Shown piece after piece: positions 33,196 through 43,448 of a stretch of 64,000 nucleotides of DNA. The position numbers and the translations under genes were made by a program. Origin of the DNA: Epichloe hybrida. Taxonomy: Eukaryota; Ascomycota; Sordariomycetes; Hypocreales; Clavicipitaceae. A model generated the notes under the pieces. The model was not told the DNA's origin. It searched no databases and saw nothing but the letters and a program-made list of their open reading frames with translations. Each line of letters starts with the position of its first letter. Position 1 is the stretch's first letter. The stretch lies in assembly GCA_019022495.1 (NCBI GenBank), contig JAFEKR010000046.1:248001-312000 (forward strand). Reading direction: 5' to 3'.

Positions 33196-33823
33196 AAAAG
33201 AGGGGGCAACCAAGGAAATTTCAATGCAATGATTCGATGGACTTTTTTGCCTTTATTTTGGACTCACTCTCTTGGGGCATCTTTCTCCGGGCGTTCGACA
33301 AGCATGCTACTGGCGTCCAGGGGGGATGAGGGGGGGGAATTGGCTTCCCAGAAAACAACTTCATGGCGTACCAGGTACATTTCAGAATGAGGATGAATAA
33401 TGAGAAGAAAAAAAACATCGTGGTGGGTATGAAGCTCTTGAATCCCGCTACGAGAAAGCCATCGCGACGTTTCATCAGTACTTGTAGAAGAGCCAATGCG
33501 CTACTTGGAGATTCCCCAACTACTGCGTCGCGTGTAGACAGACGTCTTGACGCCCTTGTAGCAATGGACCCGACATCACTTCATTCATGTTCCCTGCCCA
33601 TTTGGCATGAAAAGTACTCTACTCCCATCTGCTCCTTCCTCCGTTCGATTCGTCCATTCTTTACCCAAGCAACGCCTCGCTGATGCGATACTAAATAGTT
33701 TCATAGTTTACTCATCATGACTGTGTACCGATACCTTTTCAAACAAGTATAAAGAAAAATTCGACTACCCCCCCCCTGGCCGTTTGACAGCCTCGCGGAA
33801 TTGACGTCACTAGGCTTGCATTC
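33196..33823. other. Convergent 3' intergenic region
   Basis: Between TFB3 (+) and the ANTH adaptor (-). A G-run (33330-33338) and a C-run (33768-33776) are present. No gene. Confidence 0.5.
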
Positions 33824-34306
33824 TCACTGCTGCCATGGCGTCTGCTGAGCGGGCCTCGGAAACACCGGAACCGTAGGGAGCTGATCGAGACCACCACCGA
33901 TGGCACCCTGGTTATGCTGCCATCCCATGCCGGTGTTGTGGTTGACGAAGGCGCCCTGGCGGAAGGGGTTCGTCGTACCCGTGGGTTGAGGAGCCAACGA
34001 CGCCGGGTTCTGGGTCTGTTGCTGGTCTGGAGACTGGACAGGCTGCTGTAGGAATGTGTTCTTGGCGAAGGGATTGGTACCCGTGGGCTGAGCGTGAAGA
34101 GGCGTCGAGGACTGGAAAGGGCTGACGTTCTGCGGTGGAGATCGAGTGAAGGGATTAGTGGACTGCCGATTCAGTTTCTGTGCCGGTGGCTGCGGTGATG
34201 AAAAGGTCGACAAGTTGCCCTGCATGCCTGTTTGCTGCATCATCATGGATTGCCGGAATGGATTGGTCCCAGTTGGGGTCGGTTGCAGACCGTTGGGTTG
34301 TTGCAA

Positions 34307-34348
<42 letters not shown>

Positions 34349-36021
34349 ATACTGGAAGACCTGATTCTGAATCTGGAAAGTAGCCTCTGTGTTTTGCGGA
34401 ATTGAGCCAAGGGTGCCAGGTTGGAAGCTGGGCTGGGACGTGAATCCTCCGAATCCTGCTCCGGTAAAGTTGGCCTGTAGTTGTTGTGGCTGTTGCATTT
34501 GTATTTGAGGCGGCTGCTGCTGCTGCGACATGAATCCAGCCATGTTCTGTTGCTGGAACATGTTGTTGGGCGCGAAGCCAGTTTGCTGCTGCGCAAAGTC
34601 GTTTCGAGGAAACGGCATGCCAGCCTGTTGCGGCTGGAAAGGCGCAGCGCCGCTAGGCATTCCCGTTGGCTGTGAGTTGACCTGCATCGTCGTCTGATTC
34701 TGCTCAATGGAGTCGAAGAAGTCGATCAGATCAGGATCGGGACCCTTGTTCGATTGCGGCTTCACTTCCTGCTTGACCTCTGGAACTGAGGGGAACGGAT
34801 TGTTGCTGTTTGTCGCAGACGATGTTGGCTTGGTAGTCGACTTTGCAAAGTCAAACTTGGCACTCCTGGATGGTCCGCCCTTTCTTTTCGCGTCCTGCTC
34901 GGCCAAATATTGTCGTCGATGGATCTCGAAATCGACGTCTTTGAGATATTCCTCGAGTTGGCGGCCCAGGTTGACGGGGGCATGCTTGAGCTTGGGCACC
35001 TCGACGCGAGTGCGGTGTTCATGAAGACGAGCTGAGCTGAGGTATTGGACGACGTAATCGGTTTGCCGCGTAAAGGTACGATAAATCTCAAGCGCTCTTT
35101 CAGCATCTGGCTTGGACATTTCGAAGAAGTGACCTGTGTGTAACTGGGTGAGCCAGGGTCCGACCGAGATAAATTTACGGGGCCGACGAACCTAGGACGT
35201 TGATGAGACCTTGGTTAAGGACCTGAAAGAGCGACAGCAGGTCGAGAACCAGTAATCGAAATATGGCAATGGTAATTTCGTTTTCTGGCTCGTTTTCTAG
35301 GACCTGTGCCTCGACTTGTCAGACTAAGCATTTCAGTTTGCAATTCTCCAATCGTCACACACTCACGCTGCATTTCACCAAAGCCGACAACTGGTTTTGG
35401 ACAGACTCCGTCTCTCTAAGCAGGCCTTTTTCGACAGTCGATCTTTCCAGTCTTGATTCGTTAGCGCGGACCCAATCCGTCTTCGTTTCGCGGTATGCGC
35501 GCGCCCGTTCGGACAAGTAATTGGCATAGTGCCGAATGTTCCGACCCTGGGTTTGAGCTGGGAGGATCTGTGTTAGCCATGTCTTCATGCCTGTTGTCCG
35601 GTCTCTCTGGATTGACAAACCGTCGGAGAAGTGGCCAACGCCCAAGATGCTTCGGTGCTTGGAAAGAAAGGCGAGTGTCACGTCTGGCGAGCCTTCCCGT
35701 ATCATGAGATGCGTCGTGAGCAAGCTTTTGAGAACCACCGTCCACGTGGAGTCGCGCAGTCGATATTGCAGCGAGCGAAAGACCTCGCCGACACCGGCAT
35801 CGCCCGAGTGAGTCGCTATGAGGATATGCTCAATATATTTCGTCTTGGGCGGCGCATTCTGTGGGAGGAAGAAGGCCAGTCAGCTCAGTTCGGGCACCAA
35901 CCAGACTGGTCCGGCATGGGGGTTAGCGGTTTGGGGGGGGAGACGCATGCAGTCGTATGCGAGTCAATCGTACTTTGATCTTGGTGGCGCCCTTGACGGA
36001 CTTCTCAAAAGAACCGGACAT
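33824..36021 (-). CDS. AP180/CALM-type clathrin adaptor (ANTH domain, Yap1801-like)
   Basis: Endocytic adaptor that binds PI(4,5)P2, clathrin and EH-domain scaffolds. Exons are 36021-35974, 35858-35621, 35557-35367, 35303-35192 and 35133-33824, all in phase; 632 residues. Exon 1 gives MSGSFEKSVKGATKIK, then NAPPKTKYIEHILIATHSGD, the basic lipid-binding motif of ANTH proteins. Other ANTH marks are STWTVVLKSLLTTHLMIREG, AQTQGRNIRHYANYLSERA, KTDWVR, VEKGLLRETE, and VLNQGLINVLG joined to HFFEMSKPDAERALEIYR. The C-terminal half is Gln/Pro/Asn-rich with a poly-Gln run and repeated NPF motifs (NPFRQ, NPFTR, NPFAK), ligands for EH domains. Intron 2 (donor GTTTGT) lacks stops in one frame but must be removed to give FSDAQTQG. 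Confidence 0.92.
34311..34345. repeat. CTG/CAG trinucleotide run in ANTH adaptor
   Basis: A nearly pure CTG array (CAG on the coding strand) coding for about 12 consecutive Gln inside the disordered tail of the adaptor. Confidence 0.95.
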
Positions 36022-37281
36022 GATGCGAGCCTTTTGCCCTGGCGCCAGGATCCGCTACTCGGTGATCTGGCGAGGGTGGCAAATGATGCTCCTCTGGCAA
36101 TGGTTGATGGGAGGAGAAGGTTCGGGGGGGGTGACGGAGGTGCTGAAGTGGAATTTGGGGGTGGAGCGTGAGCTCATAGGGGTGGATGTGGAAGCGGCGG
36201 GCGGGGCGCCGAAAGAACCCGGTCTCTTGCATTCCGTCACGCTGCGTGCATGAAACATGGAATCCGGAAAGCAGAACGGACGATAATATACATGCTTATT
36301 AGCTGGATCCGTGTGACGTGAGATGATGATCAGAGGATTGTTTTGTCTAGTCACGCATTCCCAATTGCCCGCGCATTCGGGCGGTGATGGGTGGTCATGG
36401 GTGGTGTTTCGTTACCCAACTCAATCATCTATGCACAGTGCAGGGACGTCGCCCCTCTCGAGCATGTTTCGATATTGAGATGATTCACAGTGTCAATGGA
36501 CTATTACAGGTAAGACGACTCAGGAGACTGGCGCTTAGTTGATAACCGGTAGGCATGAGTCGATTATCTCGCCTTGAGGACTACATGAACTTCTTCCCAG
36601 TGATGAGAACAAGAATAACCCTGAGATCAAGGATAGAAGACTTCATTGCTTAAATTTAGACTAGAGGCAGCCTTCTCTGCCACTTCAGTACTCAATCGAG
36701 ATCCTCATGCTGGGATTGATGCCAACACTTGTACTAGCAAGAAGGCGGATACACTTCTGCGAGGAAAGAGTAAACACAGCTTCGTATACAGTACAAAGAG
36801 CTGTCATGACCCTAAAACCCCTGAAAACGACTTGAGATCCTGGGCATGATGAAAGCTCAGCAGTTGTTGGAGATATCTCGAAGAAGAAATACAGAAACGG
36901 GAGAATTGTATCCAACATGGCATAGCTAGGCATGGCAAGTGACCAAACGAGCGCGAACAGAACTACTGAACGACAATCATTATTGCAAGGCAATCGTGCA
37001 AGGATAACCTGTAGCGCCTTTCGCCAAGACCTGCTCGGGATGTCCAAGGCGATGCAATGTTCACAGCGCCCGCGCACTACGCGTTTGGCTGTATCATGAA
37101 GCACCATCAGACCTCGAATTTGGATCATGTCGAATGAGGCAGTTAGTATGCCCCAGGGGCCCCAAAACAACAGCAGAGAGGAACAAGACAAGACAAAGAA
37201 GGACCCTCCATTCATGATAAATCAGAGCTTTTTTTCATCGCGTCCGATACTGTAACAAGGTCGGTGTGCCGAACGCCTATT
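36022..37281. other. Intergenic
   Basis: The left part holds the promoter of the ANTH gene. A 176-codon ATG-initiated minus frame at 36685-37215 begins with hydrophobic residues, but its composition is uneven and I see no family, so it is left uncalled. No RNA gene seen. Confidence 0.4.
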
Positions 37282-37566
37282 TCAAAATACCAATCCTTGC
37301 CTCACCAACGACCCACTGAAGCCCCGAGGGGAGAGGTCGGAGGGTTGGAAGAACGGCATCTGCATCATATTATACACGCGGTCCTCATCATCTGCGAAGA
37401 AATGTTAGTTGATGGTTCGGCGGCGTGAAAGCCGGGGAAATTGTGCACGTACACTTATTTGAATGGAAGGGTCATGAGGAGGAGAAAGAAGAGTTTGAGT
37501 CTGGAACGGGATGCGCTGAAATTTAAAAAGACTGTGGGTCGGTGGATCCTGGTTGTCGGGCGGCAT
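37282..37566 (-). CDS. Small spliced ORF, 73 residues, function unknown
   Basis: Not recognised. Exons are 37566-37455 and 37391-37282. The intron has a GTGTAC donor and a textbook 3' end (CAACTAACATTTCTTCGCAG, with CTAAC branch site), which is the main reason for calling it. The product starts MPPDNQDPPTHSLFKFQ and, after the splice, reads NDEDRVYNMMQMPFFQPSDL, then SPRGFSGSLVRQGLVF and stop. No membrane helix or Cys pattern. It lies divergently 183 bp from the mitochondrial Asp-tRNA synthetase. The last codons (TTG/GTGAGG) could also be a donor for a further exon. Alternatives are a longer frame starting upstream or a 5' UTR artefact. Confidence 0.42.
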
Positions 37567-37749
37567 CAGCTGGCAGAACTGGCTGAGCTTCTTGTATGTA
37601 GTCCGACAAAGGCGCCTGATGCACGTGCGGCGCCAAGGTCCACCATATATAGAACGGCTCGTCAAATCGACCCCGGAAATTTCGAGGTTTGGATTCAGAT
37701 TGTGTATTCACTATTCACACTTGGCGCCCAGACTCAATTCCTCGTAATA

Positions 37750-40022
37750 ATGTCCCAGCTGGGCCGCTGTGGGTTGATATTGCGTCGAGGAACCCCTGCG
37801 CGCATACGGGACCCCTCACATCTCTGTAGCGTGGTCTCAAAAGCATACACAACACAGATTCCAGCACGTGAAGGGCAGGGACAGCATCCCAAACAGAAGG
37901 AGTTGCTAGACCTCTGGAACAAGTGTAGGACTCTTTCTTTCTTTTCAACTCCAAGTCATAGCTACTCTACTCCCTAACGCTTCGTCATAGTTCGTGGCTC
38001 CAATTTATTGACGCAATCCCAGGCTGACAATGTCTTGACGGGGTTCCTCGGCAAGCGGCGTAACGTTGGGAAACATCTTTCCTTTGCAGACCTCACCACA
38101 GCATCCGGAGAAGTCATTCAAATATGCTCCCACGCTGATGGAAAAACAGAATTACACTCTCAATTTCGACAAATATCCGCATTTGCGCCCGTCATTGTCC
38201 AGGCGAAAGCAGAACCGTCGCAATCAGCTGGAGAAGCGCCCAACGAGGCTCCAGCCAAGCGAACGCTATATCTACAGAAGATTCGAGCTCTAAATAGTGT
38301 TTCAAAGGAGGTCATCGTCACATCGGATGTGCAATTCCCCCAATCGAAGCGACATCTGCAGATCCGTTTTCACCCAGAGCTGAATGCCCGTCTGAGATTT
38401 CGGTCATGGCTGAAGGGACAGTTGAATCAACATCTTCTGGAAAAGGGGTTTACTGATATCGAGACACCTACTTTATTCAAGTCTACATCAGAAGGCGCAC
38501 GGGAGTTCTTGGTTCCGACAAGGCAGAGAGGTACCGCGTATGCCTTGAGTCAGAGCCCTCAGCAGTATAAGCAAGTGCTCATGGCCGGGGGTATTAGTCG
38601 ATATATGCAATGGGCACGGTGTTACAGAGACGAGGACTTGCGAACAGACAGACAACCCGAATTCTCCCAAGTGAGTGTAATCGCTTGACCCCCCCATGCA
38701 CAATCTTGCTGACGAGGATACACCAGCTTGATATGGAATGGGCGTTCGCCGGTCCTGCCAAAGTACAGGAGGATGTAAACGACATCATTTCGACGGCATT
38801 GTCTCGACTGCAGCCGGCAAAAACCTACCAAGATGTCCGCGGAGAGAGGATTCCCAACATGGCCGCCATACCCAACGATGGCAACAATGCCACCTGCACA
38901 GACGAGCACCCTGCCCACACATTTGCTTCCCTCACTTTTGCGGAGAGCATCGCAGCATATGGATCCGACAAGCCAGACCTGCGGATCCCAAACCGAGTGA
39001 GTTGACATTCGCACAGCCTTGATCGCCATCAATACTGATCCAAGTCCAAGATCCATGCCATCGCAGACATCAACCCTTATCGCGATTTCGTCGGCATGAT
39101 CACTCACCTCTCGGACCCTCTCATAGAGGCCTTTACGTTCCCTCTGAAAGACTGCTCGCCATCACAAGCCCGCAAATTCGTTGTCAATTTCATGGACAAC
39201 CTGCCTCCCGCACTAGCCAACAACCCCGATGGCAAACCGCAAATTCTGATCCACGACTCACGCCAGCCTTTATCGGGCTTCTCGTCACTGGGCTTCGAAT
39301 ACGAAAGCTTACTTGCCCAACTCTCTGAAGGCCAGGAACTAAACGACGGCGATTTGGTCGTTTTTCAAGCGCGCGAGAAGCCCCGCGGTCAATACTGCTT
39401 GGGATCCACCAAGATTGGAGACATTCGCAGTGCTCTCTGGAGGGCCCTCGTAGAAGAGGGGCTCATGGAAAAGCCGAGTATAGGCGAGCCCAACTCGCTC
39501 CGATTCGTATGGGTGACCGAGTTCCCCATGTTCAAGCCCGTTGAAGAAGGCGAGCCTGGCCAAGGCGGCGCAGCTGGCATCTCGGCAGCACACCATCCAT
39601 TCACCGCACCGCTGTCTGATGCAGACCTCGAGGCCCTTTTCATCGATCCGTTGCAAGCTCGCAGCGCCGCATACGACCTCGTCCTCAACGGCGTCGAGAT
39701 TGGTGGCGGCAGTGAGCGTATCCACGTGGCCGACGTCCAGGAATTCATCATGCGCGATGTCCTCAAGATGACGGAGCAAAGAATCAAGGACTTCTCGCAC
39801 CTGCTCGGCGCGCTGCGCGCAGGCTGCCCGCCACACGCCGGGTTCGCCCTTGGTTTCGACCGCCTGACTGCTCTCCTGACAGACACGTCGACGGTGCGGG
39901 ATGTCATTGCGTTCCCTAAGACGATGAAGGGGGAGGATCCGTTTGTGCAGTCGCCCAGCAAGCTGACTGACGATCAGCTTGCCCCGTATGGACTGCAGCT
40001 TCGTGGCAGAACAGGTATATAA
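37750..40022 (+). CDS. MSD1: Mitochondrial aspartyl-tRNA synthetase
   Basis: Class IIb synthetase charging mitochondrial tRNA-Asp. Exons are 37750-37924, 37991-38670, 38727-38996 and 39051-40022; 698 residues. Exon 1 gives a basic presequence MSQLGRCGLILRRGTPARI. A GTAGGA donor and CGTCATAG acceptor, with a CCTAAC branch site, join it in frame. Anticodon-binding OB fold: GFLGKRRNVGKHLSFADL. Motif 1 region: FTDIETPTLFKSTSEGAREF. Motif 2: RYMQWARCYRDEDLRTDRQPEF joined to QLDMEWAF across intron 2. Motif 3: GFALGFDRLTALL. The bacterial-type insertion domain is present (PNRIHAIADI..KPRGQYCLGSTKIGDIR), as in organellar AspRS. The last acceptor could also lie 6 nt upstream, adding two residues. Confidence 0.94.
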
Positions 40023-40214
40023 ATTCCAACGAGAAGTGACGCGCCCCCAATGTAACAAAGTAACAAAGCATGTACGATATGTCAAAAACAAGACAGAAAA
40101 AATGCACTATAGTAAATACTACACTACACTACAAAAGACTCAGAGCATTGTCAAACATGGGAAAGTCAACGCATGACAACAAGTGTGCCCCATTTGAACA
40201 GCGCCTCACACTTT

Positions 40215-41042
40215 TTACCTTTTTCTCCCGAGTCGACGACGACAAGTACACTCAGGAGCCATGGCATGATGCATTCCCAGGCACATGTCCCGAAATGCCT
40301 CCATGTTGGACTCCTCGACGGCGGCGACAGGAGACAAGTCCCTGTCCAGATTACGGCCAAGCAAGGCCGCGTCGTATGGGCCACCGTGGTGATACTGGCC
40401 CCCGATGGTGTCAAGTGCATCGATTGCATCCGTGACGATGGAGATGCGCTTGCGCCGGCGACGGGGCCGGTTGACGGGGCCATCGACGTCGCGCTTCGCC
40501 TTGGCCATGTGGAACGGATTGACGTGCGAGGTGCTGAGCCCAGTCTCTTGGTTGGGCTCAGGCGCAGTCAACGGGTCGAGGAGGTACTTTCTGGCCTTTT
40601 TTTATTTCTTCATTAGCAAACGCGCAATTCAACCCGTGAAAATAGCTGTGTCCGGGGGTGTCCCCGAGGAATAAAGAGTTGGCACGGCACCCTCCCCCCC
40701 CCCTGGATGACCCCGTCATCTCGTCCGGGGGAGTAAACGAGAAGTCCCTGGACCTCGGCGCATGAGAACGCAAGAAGAAGGAAAAACCAGCGCGTTTCGA
40801 AAATATGAACACTGGAGCGTGCAAAGGAAAAAAAAATGGAGTAAAGAAGGAGAAGACAAAGGAGCAGTAAAATAATGACAGGGGGAAAGAAGAGAGAAAA
40901 AATCATCACTCACCCATTGCTTGTCATATGTTATGCCGTAATCTTCACGCTCGCGCTGCCTTTTCGTACTCTTCTTCTTCTTGCGGTTGTCGCTGCGGAA
41001 GAGACCCAGAACCATGTTTGATATGTCGCGGTACCGTTCCAT
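40215..41042 (-). CDS. Short Pal1-like protein, possibly C-terminally truncated
   Basis: Exons are 41042-40914 and 40586-40215; 166 residues. Exon 1 encodes MERYRDISNMVLGLFRSDNR, a Lys/Arg block and REDYGITYDKQW, ending at a perfect GTGAGT donor. Exon 2 continues YLLDPLTAPEPNQETGLSTS, then HVNPFHMAKAKRD, a basic RPRRRRKR, and IDALDTIGGQYHHGGPYDAA followed by LLGRN. The HHGGPYDA element resembles what I remember from the Pal1 cell-morphogenesis family and related short proteins, where it is usually followed by a longer conserved tail. Here the frame ends soon after in MHHAMAPECTCRRRLGRKR, unlike the family. The intron is long (327 nt) and its acceptor AAAG is weak. Function is inferred only by resemblance. 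Confidence 0.5.
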
Positions 41043-42317
41043 ATCAAGGCTTGTCAGGAACCCGACTTTTTTCTTTTTTTTTCCCCGAGTCGTCGCTCAA
41101 GTTTAGTCCGATTTCCGCTGGCTTCTGCCGAAACCTCGCAGCTTCTCCGTGTTGTACGAGTAAGAATACGTCGTGTAGGGAAGCAAAAACGGACTTGATT
41201 AAAAGTAAGGGAGATGGCGATGACGACCAGAGCGAGAAGCGATGGACCGGGGAAGAAAAGCCGCGACGAGACAACGAGCACAGAAGGTATTCTAATACCC
41301 CCCCATCCTGTCGCAAGTCTACGACCGACAGTTACCGATGCCCCCGACTTGACTCGGCACCTTTGCGCGGCCCGGGGCGTCTAATTGTCTGAAATAGGCG
41401 CGAGAAAGGCGGGCTGCCCTGCTTCATATGTCTGCGTTCAGGAGAAACTATAGACTTGATATCAGGGCAGGCAGGGTTGCCGGGGATGACACGAGGTACA
41501 ATAAGGAAATTGACAAAATTCAAAATAGAAGTGAGTGTGCGATTCCCATGTAGGCTGAGGGTCTAACAGTATGGAGGGCATCAGACGAGCGCCACTCGGG
41601 GCCAATGTGCCCCGTTCCTTTTCCTAAGGAGGAAGAAGGTATAGGGCTACATTTAGTGTAAGGGCCAGAATAGACAATCCAGGATACCACCCGCCGAACT
41701 GGTGCCGGCATTACATACCCATTGAGCGCGGCAGCTCGATAAGTCAAGTCAAGCGTCTGGTTTTACCCCTCCGCTGCCGCAGAGACAAGGTAGGGTTGCG
41801 CTGTCTAGCTTTTCTCGCTTCCCTCTCTTCTTCGTCGTAAATTGTCTTTTTTTTTTTGCCCCAACTCGGTATCGCCTTGCTTTGTTATAGAATTATACTA
41901 CTAGCGTGCTGCCTGCCTGTGCACTGACATGGACAAATGCATGCATGACAGGTTCTTGCGGGGGCGGGAGGACTAGCAGGGATATGGCCATGAACAGGAC
42001 CCATATTAACACGCGCACGCTCTTTTTTTTTTTTTTTTTTTTTTTTTAAGATAGAGACAGAAGAAGGACAGGGCGGAAAGTACGGCTGGAAAAGATGAAT
42101 CTGCTTCAACGGATCTGCCAGAAGGGCGCTTCATATGCAGTGGCACCTTGAATAGCCGAGACTTCTTCTTGCAAGAGCGTGCCCAAGTGGTGGCAGCATG
42201 ACAATTCTCTGCGAACCTTATTTTATGCATAATCGCCGTGCTCTACGTCCGTACGGTCCGTACACAAATTGTCCTACTTTCCGACGCCAGCTCAATCCAT
42301 CGAGCTACTCCAGTGAG
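41043..42317. other. Intergenic
   Basis: No gene found. It includes a 25-T homopolymer (42023-42047) and CT-rich stretches. Left part: promoter of the Pal1-like gene. Right part: 3' UTR of the DXO-like gene. Confidence 0.45.
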
Positions 42318-43448
42318 TCACTTCCTCCCCCACTTAGAGTACAAATCCTCCGAAAGCATTCCCCCCGCCTCGACTTCTGAAATCACAAGACTGTTCGTCG
42401 CCGTATCATACTGAAGCAGAGCAGAACCACCCCTCGCTTTCATCACCGCGGTAATCCATTCGATCAGCGCGCCTAGAGTCCTCAAAGATTCTCGGGACGC
42501 GCGCTCCCAATCATCAATGTCCGCCTTGACATCTTCCACTCTTGGGCTCTGAAAATATCCTCTGTTGTGATATGCCCGAACAAGCTTGGGGGTCTGCGAC
42601 ACCCATATCTGCGCCGCGACTTGGTCAAGGTTAAGAGGCCTCCACTCCGCGCGGGTTTTGATCTCGAGCGTTGATTCGAGGGGGACGAGCGCGCCCTTTT
42701 CTAGTACCGTCAACTTTGTGGCCTTGCTCTTCGCAACCGAACATGTATTTTCGGTGGTGCGAGCAGAGAGGCACAGAGACCCCATCAGTTCGGAACGCCC
42801 TTCGTTGGCATCGGCTTCCTCGGTTCGTGATTTCACAAATCCGTCTGTCTCATGACGGATCAGAAACTGCATCCCGCAAAATCGATACGAGATGATTCTG
42901 TGATGCCCCGTGCCGCCACTGATCTGGCTGGTGGTGTACATCTTTTCAAACTCGTGGCCGTACCCTCGGAACTCGTGCGGTGCAAGAAACTCTGTCGGGG
43001 CCACCTCATGACGACACATGAGCAGCGTGTCGCGGACCAGCTCGAGCTTGACGCAGAATGCTTTGCCGGCATTCATATCTGTTTCCGGTCTGACGAATGA
43101 TAGGAGCTTTCTAATATTGTGCCGATCACTGATGACATCGATCGGGCGAATGTCAAAAGACGGGTCCGTGGTGTACAATGCCCGAAACATTGGTTCCAAG
43201 GAACTCTCCTGGAGACGCATTGCATTTTCGTCAATGCAGATCAAGCCGGAATCCTCTTTCACGTGCTGGGCACCGACTGGGGGATTCCAGAGAGCAGGGC
43301 TGCCCGGCACGGCAATGGTGGGCGTATCTTTGTCGATCCAATTGTAGGATGATATGTGCTTGACATTCGTGATGTGATATGCGTTGTCGGACGGTTTGAG
43401 ACGCTGGAGATCCGAGCGCGAGATGCTTGCTATCTCCCGAGGAGGCAT
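42318..43448 (-). CDS. DXO/Rai1-like fungal protein (PD-(D/E)XK-type core)
   Basis: Single-exon protein of 376 residues. The N-terminal ITNVKHISSYNWIDKDTPTI and AVPGSPALWNPP are a hallmark I remember in uncharacterised fungal proteins, often mislabelled as prenyl synthases. The catalytic-type pattern is spread as GYGHEFEKMYT, RIISYRFCGMQFLIRHETDG and, after a loop, LESTLEIKTRAEW. This Gly-rich/Glu, then E-x-D, then E-x-K order matches the Rai1/DXO decapping nuclease fold of the PD-(D/E)XK superfamily. No signal peptide or membrane helix. The assignment to decapping or RNA 5'-end surveillance is inference; structure prediction would settle the fold. The ATG gives MPPREIASISRSDLQRLKPS. Confidence 0.68.
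   Translation of the reverse strand: MPPREIASISRSDLQRLKPSDNAYHITNVKHISSYNWIDKDTPTIAVPGSPALWNPPVGAQHVKEDSGLICIDENAMRLQESSLEPMFRALYTTDPSFDIRPIDVISDRHNIRKLLSFVRPETDMNAGKAFCVKLELVRDTLLMCRHEVAPTEFLAPHEFRGYGHEFEKMYTTSQISGGTGHHRIISYRFCGMQFLIRHETDGFVKSRTEEADANEGRSELMGSLCLSARTTENTCSVAKSKATKLTVLEKGALVPLESTLEIKTRAEWRPLNLDQVAAQIWVSQTPKLVRAYHNRGYFQSPRVEDVKADIDDWERASRESLRTLGALIEWITAVMKARGGSALLQYDTATNSLVISEVEAGGMLSEDLYSKWGRK

Noticed and set aside
36685..37215. 176-codon ATG-initiated minus frame
   Set aside because: No family, no intron signals, patchy composition; could not be supported.
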